In this document: one piece after another, positions 45,614-59,700 of the stretch
Layout of the letters: every line of letters begins with the position of its first letter
How positions within the stretch are numbered: position 1 is the first letter of the stretch
DNA from: Nectonema munidae
Taxonomy: Eukaryota > Nematomorpha > Nectonematoida > Nectonematidae
Reading direction: 5' to 3'
NCBI GenBank assembly: GCA_030549495.1
Contig: JAUIRK010001031.1
Coordinates: 840,703 to 904,702 of the forward strand
Length of the DNA: 64,000 nt
Program-made: the position numbers and the translations under genes
Notes under the pieces: generated by a model
Seen by the model: only the letters and a program-made list of their open reading frames with translations
Told to the model about the DNA's origin: nothing
The model's database searches: none

Positions 45614-48600
45614 GCGTTTGTGCCTGCATGTGTTGGGTTCTCCCTGTTTGAGTGCCTGCCTGTGTTTAAGTGCTCCTTGTTTCTGCTTGACTATTGTTTA
45701 AGTCCTACCTGTGTTTAAGTGCTCCTTGTCTGTGCCTGCCTGTGTTTGAGTGCTCCCTGTTGATAGAGTGCTCGTTGTTTGTTCCTGCCTGTGTTTGAGT
45801 TCTCCCTATTTTGCCTTTGTTTGAGTGCTCCCTATTTTGCCTTTGTGTGTTTGAGTGCCCTCTGTTGGTACTTGACTGTGTTTTAGTTTTTCCTTTTTGT
45901 GCTTAAATCTGTTTAAGTTCTTGCATGTGGTTAAGTCCACCCTGTTTGTGCCTGTCTGTGTCGGGTGCTCCCTGTGTTTGAGTGCCTGCCTGTATTTAAG
46001 TGCTCCCTTTTCTCCTTGCCCTCGTTGTTTGTGTCTGACTGTGTTTGGATGCCGCCTGTTGATTTAGTGCTCGTTGTTTGTTAATGCCTGTGTTTGAGTG
46101 CTCTCTGTTTGTAACTGCCTGCGTTTGAGTGTTACCTATTTGCACCTGCCTGTGTCCAAGTGCTCGCTGTTTGTCCCTGCCTGTGTTTAATTCCACCTTG
46201 TTTGTGCTTGCCTATGTTCGGTTCTCCCTATTTGAACTTGACTGTGTTTGAGTGTCTGCCTGTGTTTAAGTGCTCCCTGTTTCTGCTTGCTTATTGTTTA
46301 AGTCCTACCTGTGTTTAAGCGCTCCTTGTTTGTGGCTGATCGTGTTTGAGTGCTTCCTATTGATTGAGTGCTCGTCATTTTTCCCTGCCTGTGTTTGAGT
46401 GCTCCCTGTTTTTGCCTGTATGTGCTTCCTGTTTGTGCCTTCCTGTGTTTGAGTGCCCTCTGTTGGTGCTTGCCTGTGTTAAAGTGCTCCCTTTTTGTGT
46501 CTGAATCTGTTTAAGTGCTCCCTGTTTGTGCTTGCGTTTGAGTGCCTTCTGTTTATGCCTGCTTGTGTTTTAATGACCTCTGTTGGTGTTTGCCTGTGTT
46601 AAAGTGCTCCCTTTTTGTGCCTGTCTCTGTTTAAGTGCTCCTTGTTTGTGCCTGCCTGTGTTTAAATCAAACCTGTTTGTGCCTGCGTGTGTTGGGTTCT
46701 CCCTGTTTGAGTGCCTGCCTGTGTTTAAGTTTTCCCTGTTTGTGCCTGCCTGTGTTTGAGTGCTCCCTTTTTGAGCCTTCCTGTGTTTGAGTGCTCCTTG
46801 TTTGTGTCTGCCTGTGTTATAGTGCCCCATGTTTGAGTGCCTCATGTTATGCCTGCTTATTTTTGAATGCCCCCTTTTGGTGCTGCATGTGTTAAAATGC
46901 TCCCTTTTTGCGCCTGTCTCTGTTTAATTGCTCAAGTCAACCCTGTTTGTTCCTGCGTGTGTTGGGTTCTTCCTGTTTGAGTGCCTGCATGTGTTTAAGT
47001 GCTCCTTGTTTCTGCATGACTATTGTTTAAGTCCTACATGTGTTTAAGTGCTCCTTGTTTGTGCCTGCCTGTGTTTGGGTGCTCCCTGTTAATACAGTGC
47101 TCGTTGTTTGTTCCTGCCTGTGTTTTAATGCTCACTATTTTGCCGGTGTGTGTTTGAGTGCCCTCTGTTTGTACTTGCCTGTGTTCACTTTTTTTGCCTA
47201 AATCTGTTTAAGTGCTTGTATGTGGTTAAGTCCACCCAGTTTATGCCTGCCTGTGTCGGATGCTCGCTGTGTTTGAGTGCCTGCATGTGTTTAAGTGCTC
47301 CCTTTTCTCCTTGCCCTCGTTGTTTGTGTCTGACTGTGTTTGGATGCTCCCTGTTGATTTAGTGCTCTTTGTTTGTTAATGCCTGTGTTTGAGTGCTCCC
47401 TGTTTGTGCCTACCTTTGTTTGAGTGCTTCCTGTTTGAACCTGCCTGTGTTTGAGTGCTCCTTATTTGTGTCTGCCTGTGTTATAGTGTCCCATGTTTGA
47501 GTCCCTCTTGTTTTTGCCTGCTTGTGCCTTCCTGTGTTTGAATGCCCCTTGTTGGTTCTTGCCTGTGTTAAAGTACTTCCTTTTGAGCCTGAATTAGTGT
47601 TTAAGTCCACCCTGTTTGTACCTGAGTGTGTTGGGTTTTCCCTGTTTGAACCCTTGTTTGAACCTGCCTGCGTTTGAGTGCTCCGTGTTTGTGTCTGCCT
47701 GTGTTATAGTGCCCCATGTTTGAGTGTTTCCTGTTTATGCCTGATTGTGTTTGAATGCCCCCTGTTGGTGTTTGCCTGTGTTAAAGTGCTCCCTTTTTGT
47801 GCCTGTCTCTGTTTAAGTGCTCCCTGTTTGTGCCTGAATGTGTTTAAGTCAACCTTATTTGTGCCTGCGTGTGTTGGGTTCCCCTGTTTGAGTGCCTGCC
47901 TGTGTTTAAGTGCTCCTTGTTTCTGCTTGACTATTGTTTAAGTCCTACCTGTGTTTAAGTGCTCCTTGTTTGTGCCTGCCTGTGTTTGAGTGCTCCCTGT
48001 TGGTAGAGTGCTCGTTGTTGTTCCTGCCTGTGTTTGAGTGCTCCCTATTTTGCCTGTGTGGGTTTGAGTGCCCTCTGTTGATACTTGCCTGTGTTTAAGT
48101 GTTCCCTTTTTGTGCCTAAATCTGTTTAAGTGCTTTCATGTGGTTAAGTCCACCCTGTTTGTGCCTGCCTGTGTATGGTGCTCCCTTTTTGAGCCTGCCT
48201 GTGTTTGAGTGCTCCTCGTTTGTGTCTGCCTGTGTTATTGTGCCCTATGTTTGAGTGCCTCCTTTTTATGCCTGCTTGTGTTTGAATGCCCTATTTTGGT
48301 GTTTGCCTGTGTTAAAGTGCTCCCTTTTTGTGCCTGTCTCTGTTTAAGTGATCCCTGTTTGTGCCTGCCTGTGTTTAAATCAACCCTGTTTGTGCCTGCA
48401 TGTGTTGGGTTCTCCCTGTTTGAGTGCCTGCCTGTGTTTAAGTGCTCCTTGTTTCTGCTTGACTATTGTTTAAGTCCTACCTGTGTTTAAGTGCTCCTTG
48501 TTTGTGCCTGCCTGTGTTTGAGTGCTCCCTGTTGATAGAGTGCTCGTTGTTTGTTCCTGCCTGTGTTTGAGTTCTCCCTATTTTGCCTTTGTTTGAGTGC

Positions 48601-51600
48601 TCCCTATTTTGCCTTTGTGTGTTTGAGTGCCCTCTGTTGGTACTTGACTGTGTTTTAGTTTTTCCTTTTTTGTGCTTAAATCTGTTTAAGTTCTTGCATG
48701 TGGTTAAGTCCACCCTGTTTGTGCCTGTCTGTGTCGGGTGCTCCCTGTGTTTGAGTGCCTGCCTGTATTTAAGTGCTCCCTTTTCTCCTTGCCCTCGTTG
48801 TTTGTGTCTGACTGTGTTTGGATGCCGCCTGTTGATTTAGTGCTCGTTGTTTGTTAATGCCTGTGTTTGAGTGCTCTCTGTTTGTAACTGCCTGCGTTTG
48901 AGTGTTACCTATTTGCACCTGCCTGTGTCCAAGTGCTCGCTGTTTGTCCCTGCCTGTGTTTAATTCCACCTTGTTTGTGCTTGCCTATGTTCGGTTCTCC
49001 CTATTTGAACTTGACTGTGTTTGAGTGTCTGCCTGTGTTTAAGTGCTCCCTGTTTCTGCTTGCTTATTGTTTAAGTCCTACCTGTGTTTAAGCGCTCCTT
49101 GTTTGTGGCTGATCGTGTTTGAGTGCTTCCTATTGATTGAGTGCTCGTCATTTTTCCCTGCCTGTGTTTGAGTGCTCCCTGTTTTTGCCTGTATGTGCTT
49201 CCTGTTTGTGCCTTCCTGTGTTTGAGTGCCCTCTGTTGGTGCTTGCCTGTGTTAAAGTGCTCCCTTTTTGTGTCTGAATCTGTTTAAGTGCTCCCTGTTT
49301 GTGCTTGCGTTTGAGTGCCTTCTGTTTATGCCTGCTTGTGTTTTAATGACCTCTGTTGGTGTTTGCCTGTGTTAAAGTGCTCCCTTTTTGTGCCTGTCTC
49401 TGTTTAAGTGCTCCTTGTTTGTGCCTGCCTGTGTTTAAATCAAACCTGTTTGTGCCTGCGTGTGTTGGGTTCTCCCTGTTTGAGTGCCTGCCTGTGTTTA
49501 AGTTTTCCCTGTTTGTGCCTGCCTGTGTTTGAGTGCTCCCTTTTTGAGCCTTCCTGTGTTTGAGTGCTCCTTGTTTGTGTCTGCCTGTGTTATAGTGCCC
49601 CATGTTTGAGTGCCTCCTGTTTATGCCTGCTTGTGTTTGAATGCCCCCTGTTGGTCTTTGCCTGTGTTAAAGTGCTCTCTTTTTGTGCCTGTCTCTGTTT
49701 AATTGCTCAAGTCAACCCTGTTTGTTCCTGCGTGTGTTGGGTTCTTCCTGTTTGAGTGCCTGCATGTGTTTAAGTGCTCCTTGTTTCTGCATGACTATTG
49801 TTTAAGTCCTACATGTGTTTAAGTGCTCCTTGTTTGTGCCTGCCTGTGTTTGGGTGCTCCCTGTTAATACAGTGCTCGTTGTTTGTTCCTGCCTGTGTTT
49901 TAATGCTCACTATTTTGCCGGTGTGTGTTTGAGTGCCCTCTGTTTGTACTTGCCTGTGTTCACTTTTTTTGCCTAAATCTGTTTAAGTGCTTGTATGTGG
50001 TTAAGTCCACCCAGTTTATGCCTGCCTGTGTCGGATGCTCGCTGTGTTTGAGTGCCTGCATGTGTTTAAGTGCTCCCTTTTCTCCTTGCCCTCGTTGTTT
50101 GTGTCTGACTGTGTTTGGATGCTCCCTGTTGATTTAGTGCTCTTTGTTTGTTAATGCCTGTGTTTGAGTGCTCCCTGTTTGTGCCTACCTTTGTTTGAGT
50201 GCTTCCTGTTTGAACCTGCCTGTGTTTGAGTGCTCCTTATTTGTGTCTGCCTGTGTTATAGTGTCCCATGTTTGAGTCCCTCTTGTTTTTGCCTGCTTGT
50301 GCCTTCCTGTGTTTGAATGCCCCTTGTTGGTTCTTGCCTGTGTTAAAGTACTTCCTTTTGAGCCTGAATAGGTTTAAGTCCACCCTGTTTGTACCTGAGT
50401 GTGTTGGGTTTTCCCTGTTTGAACCCTTGTTTGAACCTGCCTGCGTTTGAGTGCTCCGTGTTTGTGTCTGCCTGTGTTATAGTGCCCCATGTTTGAGTGT
50501 TTCCTGTTTATGCCTGATTGTGTTTGAATGCCCCCTGTTGGTGTTTGCCTGTGTTAAAGTGCTCCCTTTTTGAGCCTGTCTCTGTTTAAGTGCTCCCTGT
50601 TTGTGCCTGAATGTGTTTAAGTCAACCTTATTTGTGCCTGCGTGTGTTGGGTTCCCCTGTTTGAGTGCCTGTCTGTGTTTAAGTGCTCCTTGTTTCTGCT
50701 TGACTATTGTTTAAGTCCTACCTGTGTTTAAGTGCTCCTTGTTTGTGCCTGCCTGTGTTTGGGTGCTCCCTGTTGGTAGAGTGCTCGTTGTTGTTCCTGC
50801 CTGTGTTTGAGTGCTCCCTATTTTGCCTGTGTGTGTTTGAGTGCCCTCTGTTGGTACTTGCCTGTGTTTAAGTGTTCCCTTTTTGTGCTTAAATTTGTTT
50901 AAATGCTTGCATGTGGTTAAGTCCACCCTGTTTGTGCCTGCCTTTGTTGGGTGCTCCCTGTGTTTGAGTGCCTGCCTGTGTTTAAGTGCTCCCTTTTCTC
51001 CTTGTCCTCGTTGTTTGTGTCTGACTGTGTTTTAATGCTCCCTGTTGATTTAGTGCTCGGTGTTTGTTAATGCCTGTGTTTGAGTGCTCTCTGTTTGTAA
51101 ATGCCTGCGTTTGAGTGTTACCTGTTTGCACCTGCATATGGCTAAGTGCTCGCTGTTTGTGCCTGCCTGTGTTTAATTCCACCTTGTTTGTACTTGCGTA
51201 TAATGGGTTCTTCCTATTTGATTGCCTGCTCCCTGTTTCTTCCTGCTTATTGTTTAAGTCCTACCTGTGTTTAAGTGCTCCTTGTTTGTGCCTGACCGTG
51301 TTTATGTGCTCCCTGTTGATTGAGTGCTCGTAGTTTGTTCCTGCCTTTGTTTGAGTGCTCCCTGTTTTTGCCTGTATCTGCTTCCTGTGTTTGAGTGCCC
51401 TCAGTTGGTTGTAGCCTGTGTTAAAGTGCTCACTTTTTGTGCTGAATCTGTTTAAGTGCTCCCTGTTTGAGCTTGCATGTGTTTAAGTGTTCCCTGTTTG
51501 TGCCAGCCTGTCTTTAAGTCCTCCCTGTTTGTGCCTGCCTGTGTTTGAGTGCTCCCTTTTTGAGCTTGCCTGTGTTCTCCTTGTTTGTGTCTGCCTGTGT

Positions 51601-52575
51601 TATAGTGACCCATGTTTGAGTGCTTCGTTTATGCCTGCTTGTGTTAAAGTGCTCCCTTTTTGTGCCTGTCTCTGTTTAAGTGCTACCTTTTTGTGCCTGT
51701 CTCTGTTTAAGTGCTCCCTGTTTGTGCCTGTGTTTCACTCAACCCTATTTGTGCCTGCCTGTGTTTGGGTGCTCCCTGTTGATAGAGTGCTCGTTGTTTG
51801 TTCCTGCCTGTGTTTGAGTGCTCCCTATTTTGCCTATGTGTTTGAGTGCCCTCTGTTGGTACTTCCCTGTGTTTAAGTGTTCCCATTTTGTGCCTAAATC
51901 TGTTTAAGTGCTTGCATGTGGTTAAGTCCACCCTGTTTGTGCATGCCTGTGTTTGAGTGCCTGCCTGTGCTTAAGTGCTCCCTTCTCTTCTTGCCCTCGT
52001 TGTTTTTGTCTGACTGTGTGTGGATGCTCCCTGTTGATTTAGTGCTCGTTGTTTGTTAATGCCTGTGTTTGAGTGCTCTCTGTTTGTAACTGCCTGCCTT
52101 TGAATGTTACCTGTTTGAGCCTGCCTGTGTCTAAGTGCTCGCTGTTTGTGCCTGCCTGTGTTTAATTCCACCTTGTTTGACTTGGGTATGTTGGGTTCTC
52201 CCTATTTGAGAGCCTGCCTGTGTTTAAGTGCTCCCTGTTTCTGCTTGCTTATTGTTTAAGTGGTCCTTGTTTGTGCCTGAAAGTGTTTGGGTGCTTCCTG
52301 TTGATTGAGTGCTCGTCGTTTGTTCCTGCCTGTGTTTGAGTGCCCCTGTTTTTGCCTTCCTGTGTTTGAGTGCCCTTTGTTGGTGCTTCCTGTGTTAAAG
52401 TGCTCCCTTTTTGTGCCTGAATCTGTTTAAGTGCTCCCTGTTGGTGCCTGAATGTTGTTTAAGTGCTCCCTGTGTTCGAGTGCCCCCTGTTGGCGCAACC
52501 TTTTTGTGACTGAATCTGTTAAACTGCTCCATTTGTGCCTGGATGTGTTTAGGTGTCCCCTGTTTGTGCCTGCAT
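45614..52575 (+). repeat. Minisatellite block 1, ~31 bp unit, with higher-order structure
   Basis: Tandem units of about 31 bp carry the cores GTGTTTGAGTGCTCCCTG or GTGTTTAAGTGCTCCCTG and GTGCCTGCCT. Units vary in length and sequence, but long blocks recur: the block around 45996 recurs at 48769 (offset 2,773), 46570 at 49343 (2,773) and 47150 at 49925 (2,775), with very few differences. The + strand is poor in A. Both strands stay open over 60-130 codons in many places because the unit lacks stops in most frames. No gene is called. Confidence 0.97.
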
Positions 52576-53783
52576 GTTTATTCAAAGATTATTCGTACTA
52601 AAAAGATGATGGGTACCTCCAATAAATTGTTACCACTGTAGACATTATTGGTACACCTAATAATTATTGATATCCCACAGAAGGATCATTAGTAGATATA
52701 AAGATCAATTTTACACGCAAAGATATGATAATTTACATAATAAATGAATTAGCAAATTAGATTATCATCCAAATAAGTGGACAATATAAAATAAAATATA
52801 AGAATAATTTATCGTTAACTATATAAAATCTTAATCAAAAGTAGATAGATGTGTTTATTTAAATTAAAAATAAATTTGTACAAATCTAATGAAATCTTTT
52901 AAAACTTAATAATTAAAATTTTAAAGTAATACAATTAAGAAAAAAAAATTAAGTAAATAACTTAGTTTAAAGAAAATAGACTATTATTAACACATTACAT
53001 ATTTAAAAATTATCTATAGTGGTTATCTTTTATAGAAATCAGAATATTAATAATAAAATAAAAACAAGAACCCTGTTTTATTAAAAATATAAATTTAAAA
53101 TAGTAACAAACAAACGAATCTTTTTTGAAAGAAAGAATTTATTGGAAAAAATGTACACTTTAGAATAAAAAATTACAGTAGTATCCAGTAGTTGAGCACA
53201 CTCCAGACTAAAGCTTGAGAAGGGTCTTTCACAAGAATTTCTTTCTTTCTTTCTTTTTTTCAAGAAATTTATTGAGAAGGGTAGGTATAAAATAAGTTTC
53301 AAAAGTAAAGCCTTGAGTTTTGAAAAGTGAAAATTTGTCCTTTATTTTTGTTAACTCGATGTCAATAATGTCCATGCGAACAAATTTATAAAATATTTAA
53401 AATATATTTCAATTTTTCAAAAATATTTAGTAAAATTTTTAATTTCTTTAAATTTAAAAAGCATATTTCATTCTCTTTTGTTTTTAACAATGCTCTTTAT
53501 TCAAAATATGAATTAAAATATATATTACTAGAAATTGTAAGTTCTCTTGTATTTGATCATTATCACATAGCATACACTGTGTGAAAGAAAGGTTTCGGTG
53601 ATTGAAACCTGAGCAATTCTACTTTTGGGTTCAAACTATAAGGTTTGAACTGGCATTTAGTGGCTACTGATAATTGAAAGACTTTTTAACCCCCTTGAAA
53701 TCCCATTTTTTTCTTTTGTTCTCCCCCCTGTAAGGGCTATTCACCCCTTTAAATTCCCTATTTTTCACCGCCCCTTCTCTGAC
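52576..53783. other. 1.2 kb AT-rich island between minisatellite blocks
   Basis: Unrelated to the minisatellite. It contains one diverged MITE copy (53527-53670) and short (TTTC)n runs near 53240. C-rich sequence at 53690-53783 leads back into the array. No gene was seen. Confidence 0.7.
53527..53670 (+). mobile_element. Diverged single copy of the 29.7 kb foldback MITE
   Basis: ACTAGAAATTGTAAGTTCTC and TTGTATTTGATCATTATCAC match the left arm at 29685. AAGGTTTGAACTGGCATTTA and GTGGCT also match. The far end is lost. Confidence 0.65.
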
Positions 53784-56700
53784 TGTGCCTGCCTGTGTTT
53801 AAGTGCTCCCTGTTTCTGCTTGCCTATTATTTAAGTCCTACCTGTGCTTAAGTGCTCCTTGTTTATGCCTTCCTGTGTTTGGGTGTTCCCTGTTTGTGCC
53901 TTCCTGTGTTTGAGTGCCCTCTGTTGGTGCTTGCCTGTGTTAAAGTGCTCCCTTTTTGTGCCTTAATCTATTTAAGTGCTCCCTGTTTGTGCTTGCATGT
54001 GTTTAAGTTTCCCTTGTTTGTGCCTCTCTGTGTTTAAGTTTTCCCTATGTGTGCTCTCTGTTTGAGCCTACCTGTGTTTTAGTGCTACTTGTTTGTGTTT
54101 GCCTGTGTTATAGTGCCCCACTCCTGTTTTTGCCTTCCTGTGTTTGAATGCCCCTATGTTGGTGCTTACGTGTGTTAAAGTAGTCCCCTTTTGTGCCTGT
54201 CTCTGTAAGTGCTACCTGTTTGTGCCTGCCTGTGTTTAATTCTACCTTGATTGTGCTTGCGTATGTTGGGTTCTCCCTGTTTGAGCTTGCCTGTATTTAA
54301 GTGCTCGCTGTTTCTGCTTGCTTATTGTTTAAGTCCTACCTGTGTTTAAGCGCTCCTTGTTTGTGCCTAACCGTGTTTGGGTGATCCCTGTTTATTGAGT
54401 GCTCGTCATTTGTTCCTGCCTGTGTTTGAGTGCTCCCTATTTTTGCCTGTATGTGCTTCCTGTTTGTGCCTTCCTGTGTTTGAGTGGCATCTTTTGGTGC
54501 TTGCCTGTGTTAAAGTGCTCCCTTTTTGTGCCTGAATCTGTTTAAGTGCTCCCTGTTTGAGATTGCATCTGTTTAAGTGTTCCTTGTTTGTGCTAGCCTT
54601 CGTTTAAGTCCTCCCTGTTTGTGCCTGCCTGTGTTTGAGTGCTCCCTTTTTGAGCCTGCCTGTGTTTGAGTGCTCCTTGTTTGTGTCTGCCGGTGTTATA
54701 GTGCCCCAATGTTTGAGTGCCTCCTATTTATGCCTGCTTGTGTTTGAATGCCCCCTATTGGTGTTTGCCTGTGTTAAAGTGCTCCCTTCTTGTGCCTTTC
54801 TCTGTTTAAGTGCTCCCTGTTTGTGCCTGCCTGTGTTTAAGTCAACCCTATTTGTGCCTGCGTGTGTTGGGTTCTCAGTGTTTGAGTGCGTGCCTGGGTT
54901 TAAGTGCTCCTTGTTTCTGCTTGACTATTGTTTAAGTCCTACCTGTGTTTAAGTGCTCCTTGTTTGTGCCTGCCTGTGTTTGGGTGCTCCCTGATGATAG
55001 AGTGCTCGTTGTTTGTTCCTGCTTGTGTTTGAGTGCTCCCTATTTTGCCTATGTGTGTTTGAGTGCCCTCTGTTCGTACTTGCATGTGTTTAAGTGTTCC
55101 CTTTTTGTGCCTAAATCTGTTTAAGTGCTTGCATGTGGTTAAGTCCACACTGTTTGTGCCTGCCTGTGTCGGGTGCTCGCTGTGTTTGAGTGCCTGCCTG
55201 TGTTTAAGTGCTCCTTCTCTCTTTGTCCTTGTTGTTTGTGTCTGACTGTGTTTGGATGCTCCCTGTTGATTTAGTGCTCGTTGTTTTTTAATGCCTATGA
55301 TTGAGTGCTCTCTGTTTGTAACTGCCTGCGTTTGAGTGTTACCTGTTTGCGCCTGCCTGTGTTTAAGTGCTCGCCGTTTGTGCCTGTCTGTGTTTAATTC
55401 CACCTTGTTTGTGCTTGCGTATGTTGGGTTCTCCTTATTTGAGTGCCTGCCTGTGTTTAAGTGCTCCCTGTTTCTGCCTACTTATTGTTTAAGTCCTACC
55501 TGTGTTTAAGAGCCTCTTGTTTGTGCCTGATCGTGTTTGGGTGCTTCCTGTTGATTGAGTGCTCGTCATTTGTTCCTGCCTGTGTTTGAGTGCTCCCTGT
55601 TTTTGCCTGTATGTGCTTCCTATTTGTGCCTTACTTTTTTTGAGTGGCCTCTGTTGGTGCTTGCCTGTGTTAAAATGCTCCCTTTTTGTGCCTGAATCTG
55701 TTTAAGTGCTCCCTGTTTGAGATTGCATCTATTTAAGTCTTCCCTATTTGTGCCAGCCTGTGTTTAAGTCCTCCCTGTTTGTGCCTGCCTTTGTTTGAGT
55801 GCTCCCTTTTTGAGCCTGCCTGTGTTTGAGTGCTCCTTGTTTGTGTCTGCCGGTGTTATAGTGCCCCAATGTTTATGCCTGCTTGTGTTTGAATATCCCC
55901 TGTTGGTGTTTGCCTCTGTTATAGTGCTCCCTTCTTGTGCCTTTCTATGTTTAAGTGCTCTCTGTTTGTGCCTGCCTGTGTTTAAGTCAACCCTGTTTGT
56001 GCCGGCGTGTGTTGGGTTCTCCCTCTTTGAGTGCCTTCTTGTGTTTAGGTGCTCCCTGTTTCTCCTTGCCCTCGTTGTTTGTGTCTAACTGTGTTTGGAT
56101 GCTCCCTGTTGATTGAGTGCTCGTTGTTTTTTAATGCCTGTGTTTGAGTGCTCTCTGTTTGTAACTGCCTGCGTTTGAGTGTTACCTATTTGCACCTGCC
56201 TGTGTCCAAGTGCTCGCTGTTTGTCCCTGCCTGTGTTTAATTCCACCTTGTTTGTGCTTGCCTATGTTCGGTTCTCCCTATTTGAACTTGACTGTGTTTG
56301 AGTGTCTGCCTGTGTTTAAGTGCTCCCTGTTTCTGCTTGCTTATTGTTTAAGTCCTACCTGTGTTTAAGCGCTCCTTGTTTGTGGCTGATCGTGTTTGAG
56401 TGCTTCCTATTGATTGAGTGCTCGTCATTTTTTCCTGCCTGTGTTTGAGTGCTCCCTGTTTTTGCCTGTATGTGCTTCCTGTTTGTGCCTTCCTGTGTTT
56501 GAGTGCCCTCTGTTGGTGCTTGCCTGTGTTAAAGTGCTCCCTTTTTGTGTCTGAATCTGTTTAAGTGCTCCCTGTTTGTGCTTGCGTTTGAGTGCCTTCT
56601 GTTTATGCCTGCTTGTGTTTTAATGACCTCTGTTGGTGTTTGCCTGTGTTAAAGTGCTCCCTTTTTGTGCCTGTCTCTGTTTAAGTGCTCCTTGTTTGTG

Positions 56701-59700
56701 CCTGCCTGTGTTTAAATCAAACCTGTTTGTGCCTGCGTGTGTTGGGTTCTCCCTGTTTGAGTGCCTGCCTGTGTTTAAGTTTTCCCTGTTTGTGCCTGCC
56801 TGTGTTTGAGTGCTCCCTTTTTGAGCCTTCCTGTGTTTGAGTGCTCCTTGTTTGTGTCTGCCTGTGTTATAGTGCCCCATGTTTGAGTGCCTCATGTTAT
56901 GCCTGCTTATTTTTGAATGCCCCCTTTTGGTGCTGCATGTGTTAAAATGCTCCCTTTTTGCGCCGGCCTGTGTTTAAGTCAACCCTGTTTGTGCCTGCCT
57001 GGTTTGAGTGCTCCCTGTTTGAGCCTTCCTGTGTTTGAGTGCTCGTTGTTGTTCCTGCCTGTGTTTGAGTGCTCCCTATTTTGCCTGTGTGGGTTTGAGT
57101 GCCCTCTGTTGATACTTGCCTGTGTTTAAGTGTTCCCTTTTTGTGCCTAAATCTGTTTAAGTGCTTTCATGTGGTTAAGTCCACCCTGTTTGTGCCTGCC
57201 TGTGTATGGTGCTCCCTTTTTGAGCCTGCCTGTGTTTGAGTGCTCCTCGTTTGTGTCTGCCTGTGTTATTGTGCCCCATGTTTGAGTGCCTCCTTTTTAT
57301 GCCTGCTTGTGTTTGAATGCCCCATATTGGTGTTTGCCTGTGTTAAAGTGCTCCCTTTTTGTGCCTGTCTCTGTTTAAGTGATCCCTGTTTGTGCCTGCC
57401 TGTGTTTAAGTCAACCCTGTTTGTGCCTGCATGTGTTGGGTTCTCCCTGTTTGAGTGCCTGCCTCTGTTTAAGTGCTCCTTGTTTCTGCTTGACTATTGT
57501 TTAAGTCCTACCTGTGTTTAAGTGCTCCTTGTCTGTGCCTGCCTGTGTTTGAGTGCTCCCTGTTGATAGAGTGCTCGTTGTTTGTTCCTGCCTGTGTTTG
57601 AGTTCTCCCTATTTTGCCTTTGTTTGAGTGCTCCCTATTTTGCCTTTGTGTGTTTGAGTGCCCTCTGTTGGTACTTGACTGTGTTTTAGTTTTTCCTTTT
57701 TTGTGCTTAAATCTGTTTAAGTTCTTGCATGTGGTTAAGTCCACCCTGTTTGTGCCTGCCTGTGTCGGGTGCTCCCTGTGTTTGAGTGCCTGCCTGTATT
57801 TAAGTGCTCCCTTTTCTCCTTGCCCTCGTTGTTTGTGTCTGACTGTGTTTGGATGCCGCCTGTTGATTTAGTGCTCGTTGTTTGTTAATGCCTGTGTTTG
57901 AGTGCTCTCTGTTTGTAACTGCCTTCGTTTGAGTGTTACCTATTTGCACCTGCCTGTGTCCAAGTGCTCGCTGTTTGTCCCTGCCTGTGTTTAATTCCAC
58001 CTTGTTTGTGCTTGCCTATGTTCGGTTCTCCCTATTTGAACTTGACTGTGTTTGAGTGTCTGCCTGTGTTTAAGTGCTCCCTGTTTCTGCTTGCTTATTG
58101 TTTAAGTCCTACCTGTGTTTAAGCGCTCCTTGTTTGTGGCTGATCGTGTTTGAGTGCTTCCTATTGATTGAGTGCTCGTCATTTTTTCCTGCCTGTGTTT
58201 GAGTGCTCCCTGTTTTTGCCTGTATGTGCTTCCTGTTTGTGCCTTCCTGTGTTTGAGTGCCCTCTGCTGGTGCTTGCCTGTGTTAAAGTGCTCCCTTTTT
58301 GTGTCTGAATCTGTTTAAGTGCTCCCTGTTTGTGCTTGCGTTTGAGTGCCTTCTGTTTATGTCTGCTTGTGTTTTAATGACCTCTGTTGGTGTTTGCCTG
58401 TGTTAAAGTGCTCCCTTTTTGTGCCTGTCTCTGTTTAAGTGCTCCTTGTTTGTGCCTGCCTGTGTTTAAATCAAACCTGTTTGTGCCTGCGTGTGTTGGG
58501 TTCTCCCTGTTTGAGTGCCTGCCTGTGTTTAAGTGCTCCTTGTTTCTGCTTGACTATCGTTTAAGTCCTACCTGTGTTTAAGTGCTCCTTGTTTGTGCCT
58601 GCCTGTGTTTGGGTGCTCCCTGTTGATAGAATGCTCGTTGTTTGTTCCTGCCTGTATTTGAGTGCTCCCTATTTTGCCTGTGTTTGTTTGAGTGCCCTCT
58701 GTTTGTACTTGCCTGTGTTTAAGTGTTCCCTTTTTGTGCCTAAATCTGTTTAAGTGCTTGCATGTGGTTAAGTCAACCCTGTTTATGCCTGCCTGTGTCG
58801 GGTGCTCGCTGTGTTTGAGTGCCTGCCTGTGTTTAAGTGCTCCCTTTTCTCCTTGCCCTCGTTGTTTGTGTCTGACTGTGTTTGGATGCTCCCTGTTGAT
58901 TTAGTGCTCGTTGTTTGTTAATGCCTGTGTTTGAGTGCTCTCTGTTTCTAACTGCCTGCGTTTGAGTGTTACCTGTTTGCGCCTGGCTGTGTCTAAGTGC
59001 TCGCTGTTTGTGCCTGCAAGTGTTTAATCCCACCTTGTTTGTGCTTGCGTATGTTGGGTTCTCCCTATTTGAGTGCCTGCCTGTGTTGTGCTCCCTGTTT
59101 CTCCCTGCTTATTTTTTAAGTCCTACCTGTGTTTAAGTGCTCCTTGTTTGTGCCTGACCGTGTTTGGGTGCTTCCTGTTGATTGAGTGCTCGTCGTTTGT
59201 TCCTGCCTGTGTTTGAGTGCTCCCTGTTTTTGCCTGTATGTGCTTCCTGTTTGTGCCTTCCTGTGTTTGAGTGCCCTCTGTTGGTGCTTACCTGTGTTAA
59301 AGTGCTCCCTTTTTCTGCTTGAATTTGTTTAAGTGCTCCCTGTTTGAGCTTGCATGTGTTTAAGTTTTCCCTGTTTGTGCCAGCCTGTGTTTAAGTCCTC
59401 CCTGTTAATGCCTGCCTGTGTTTGAGTGCTCCCTTTTTGAGCCTTCCTGTGTTTGAGTGCTCCTTGTTTGTGTCTGCCTGTGTTATTATGCCCCATGTTT
59501 GAGTGCCTCATGTTATGCCTGCTTATTTTTGATTGACCCTTTTGGTGCTGCCTGTGTTAAAATGCTCCCTTTTTGCGCCGGCCTGTGTTTAAGTCAACCC
59601 TGTTTGTGCCTGCCTGGTTTGAGTGCTCCCTGTTTGAGCCTTCCTGTGTTTGAGTGCTCGTTGTTGTTCCTGCCTGTGTTTGAGTGCTCCCTATTTTGCC

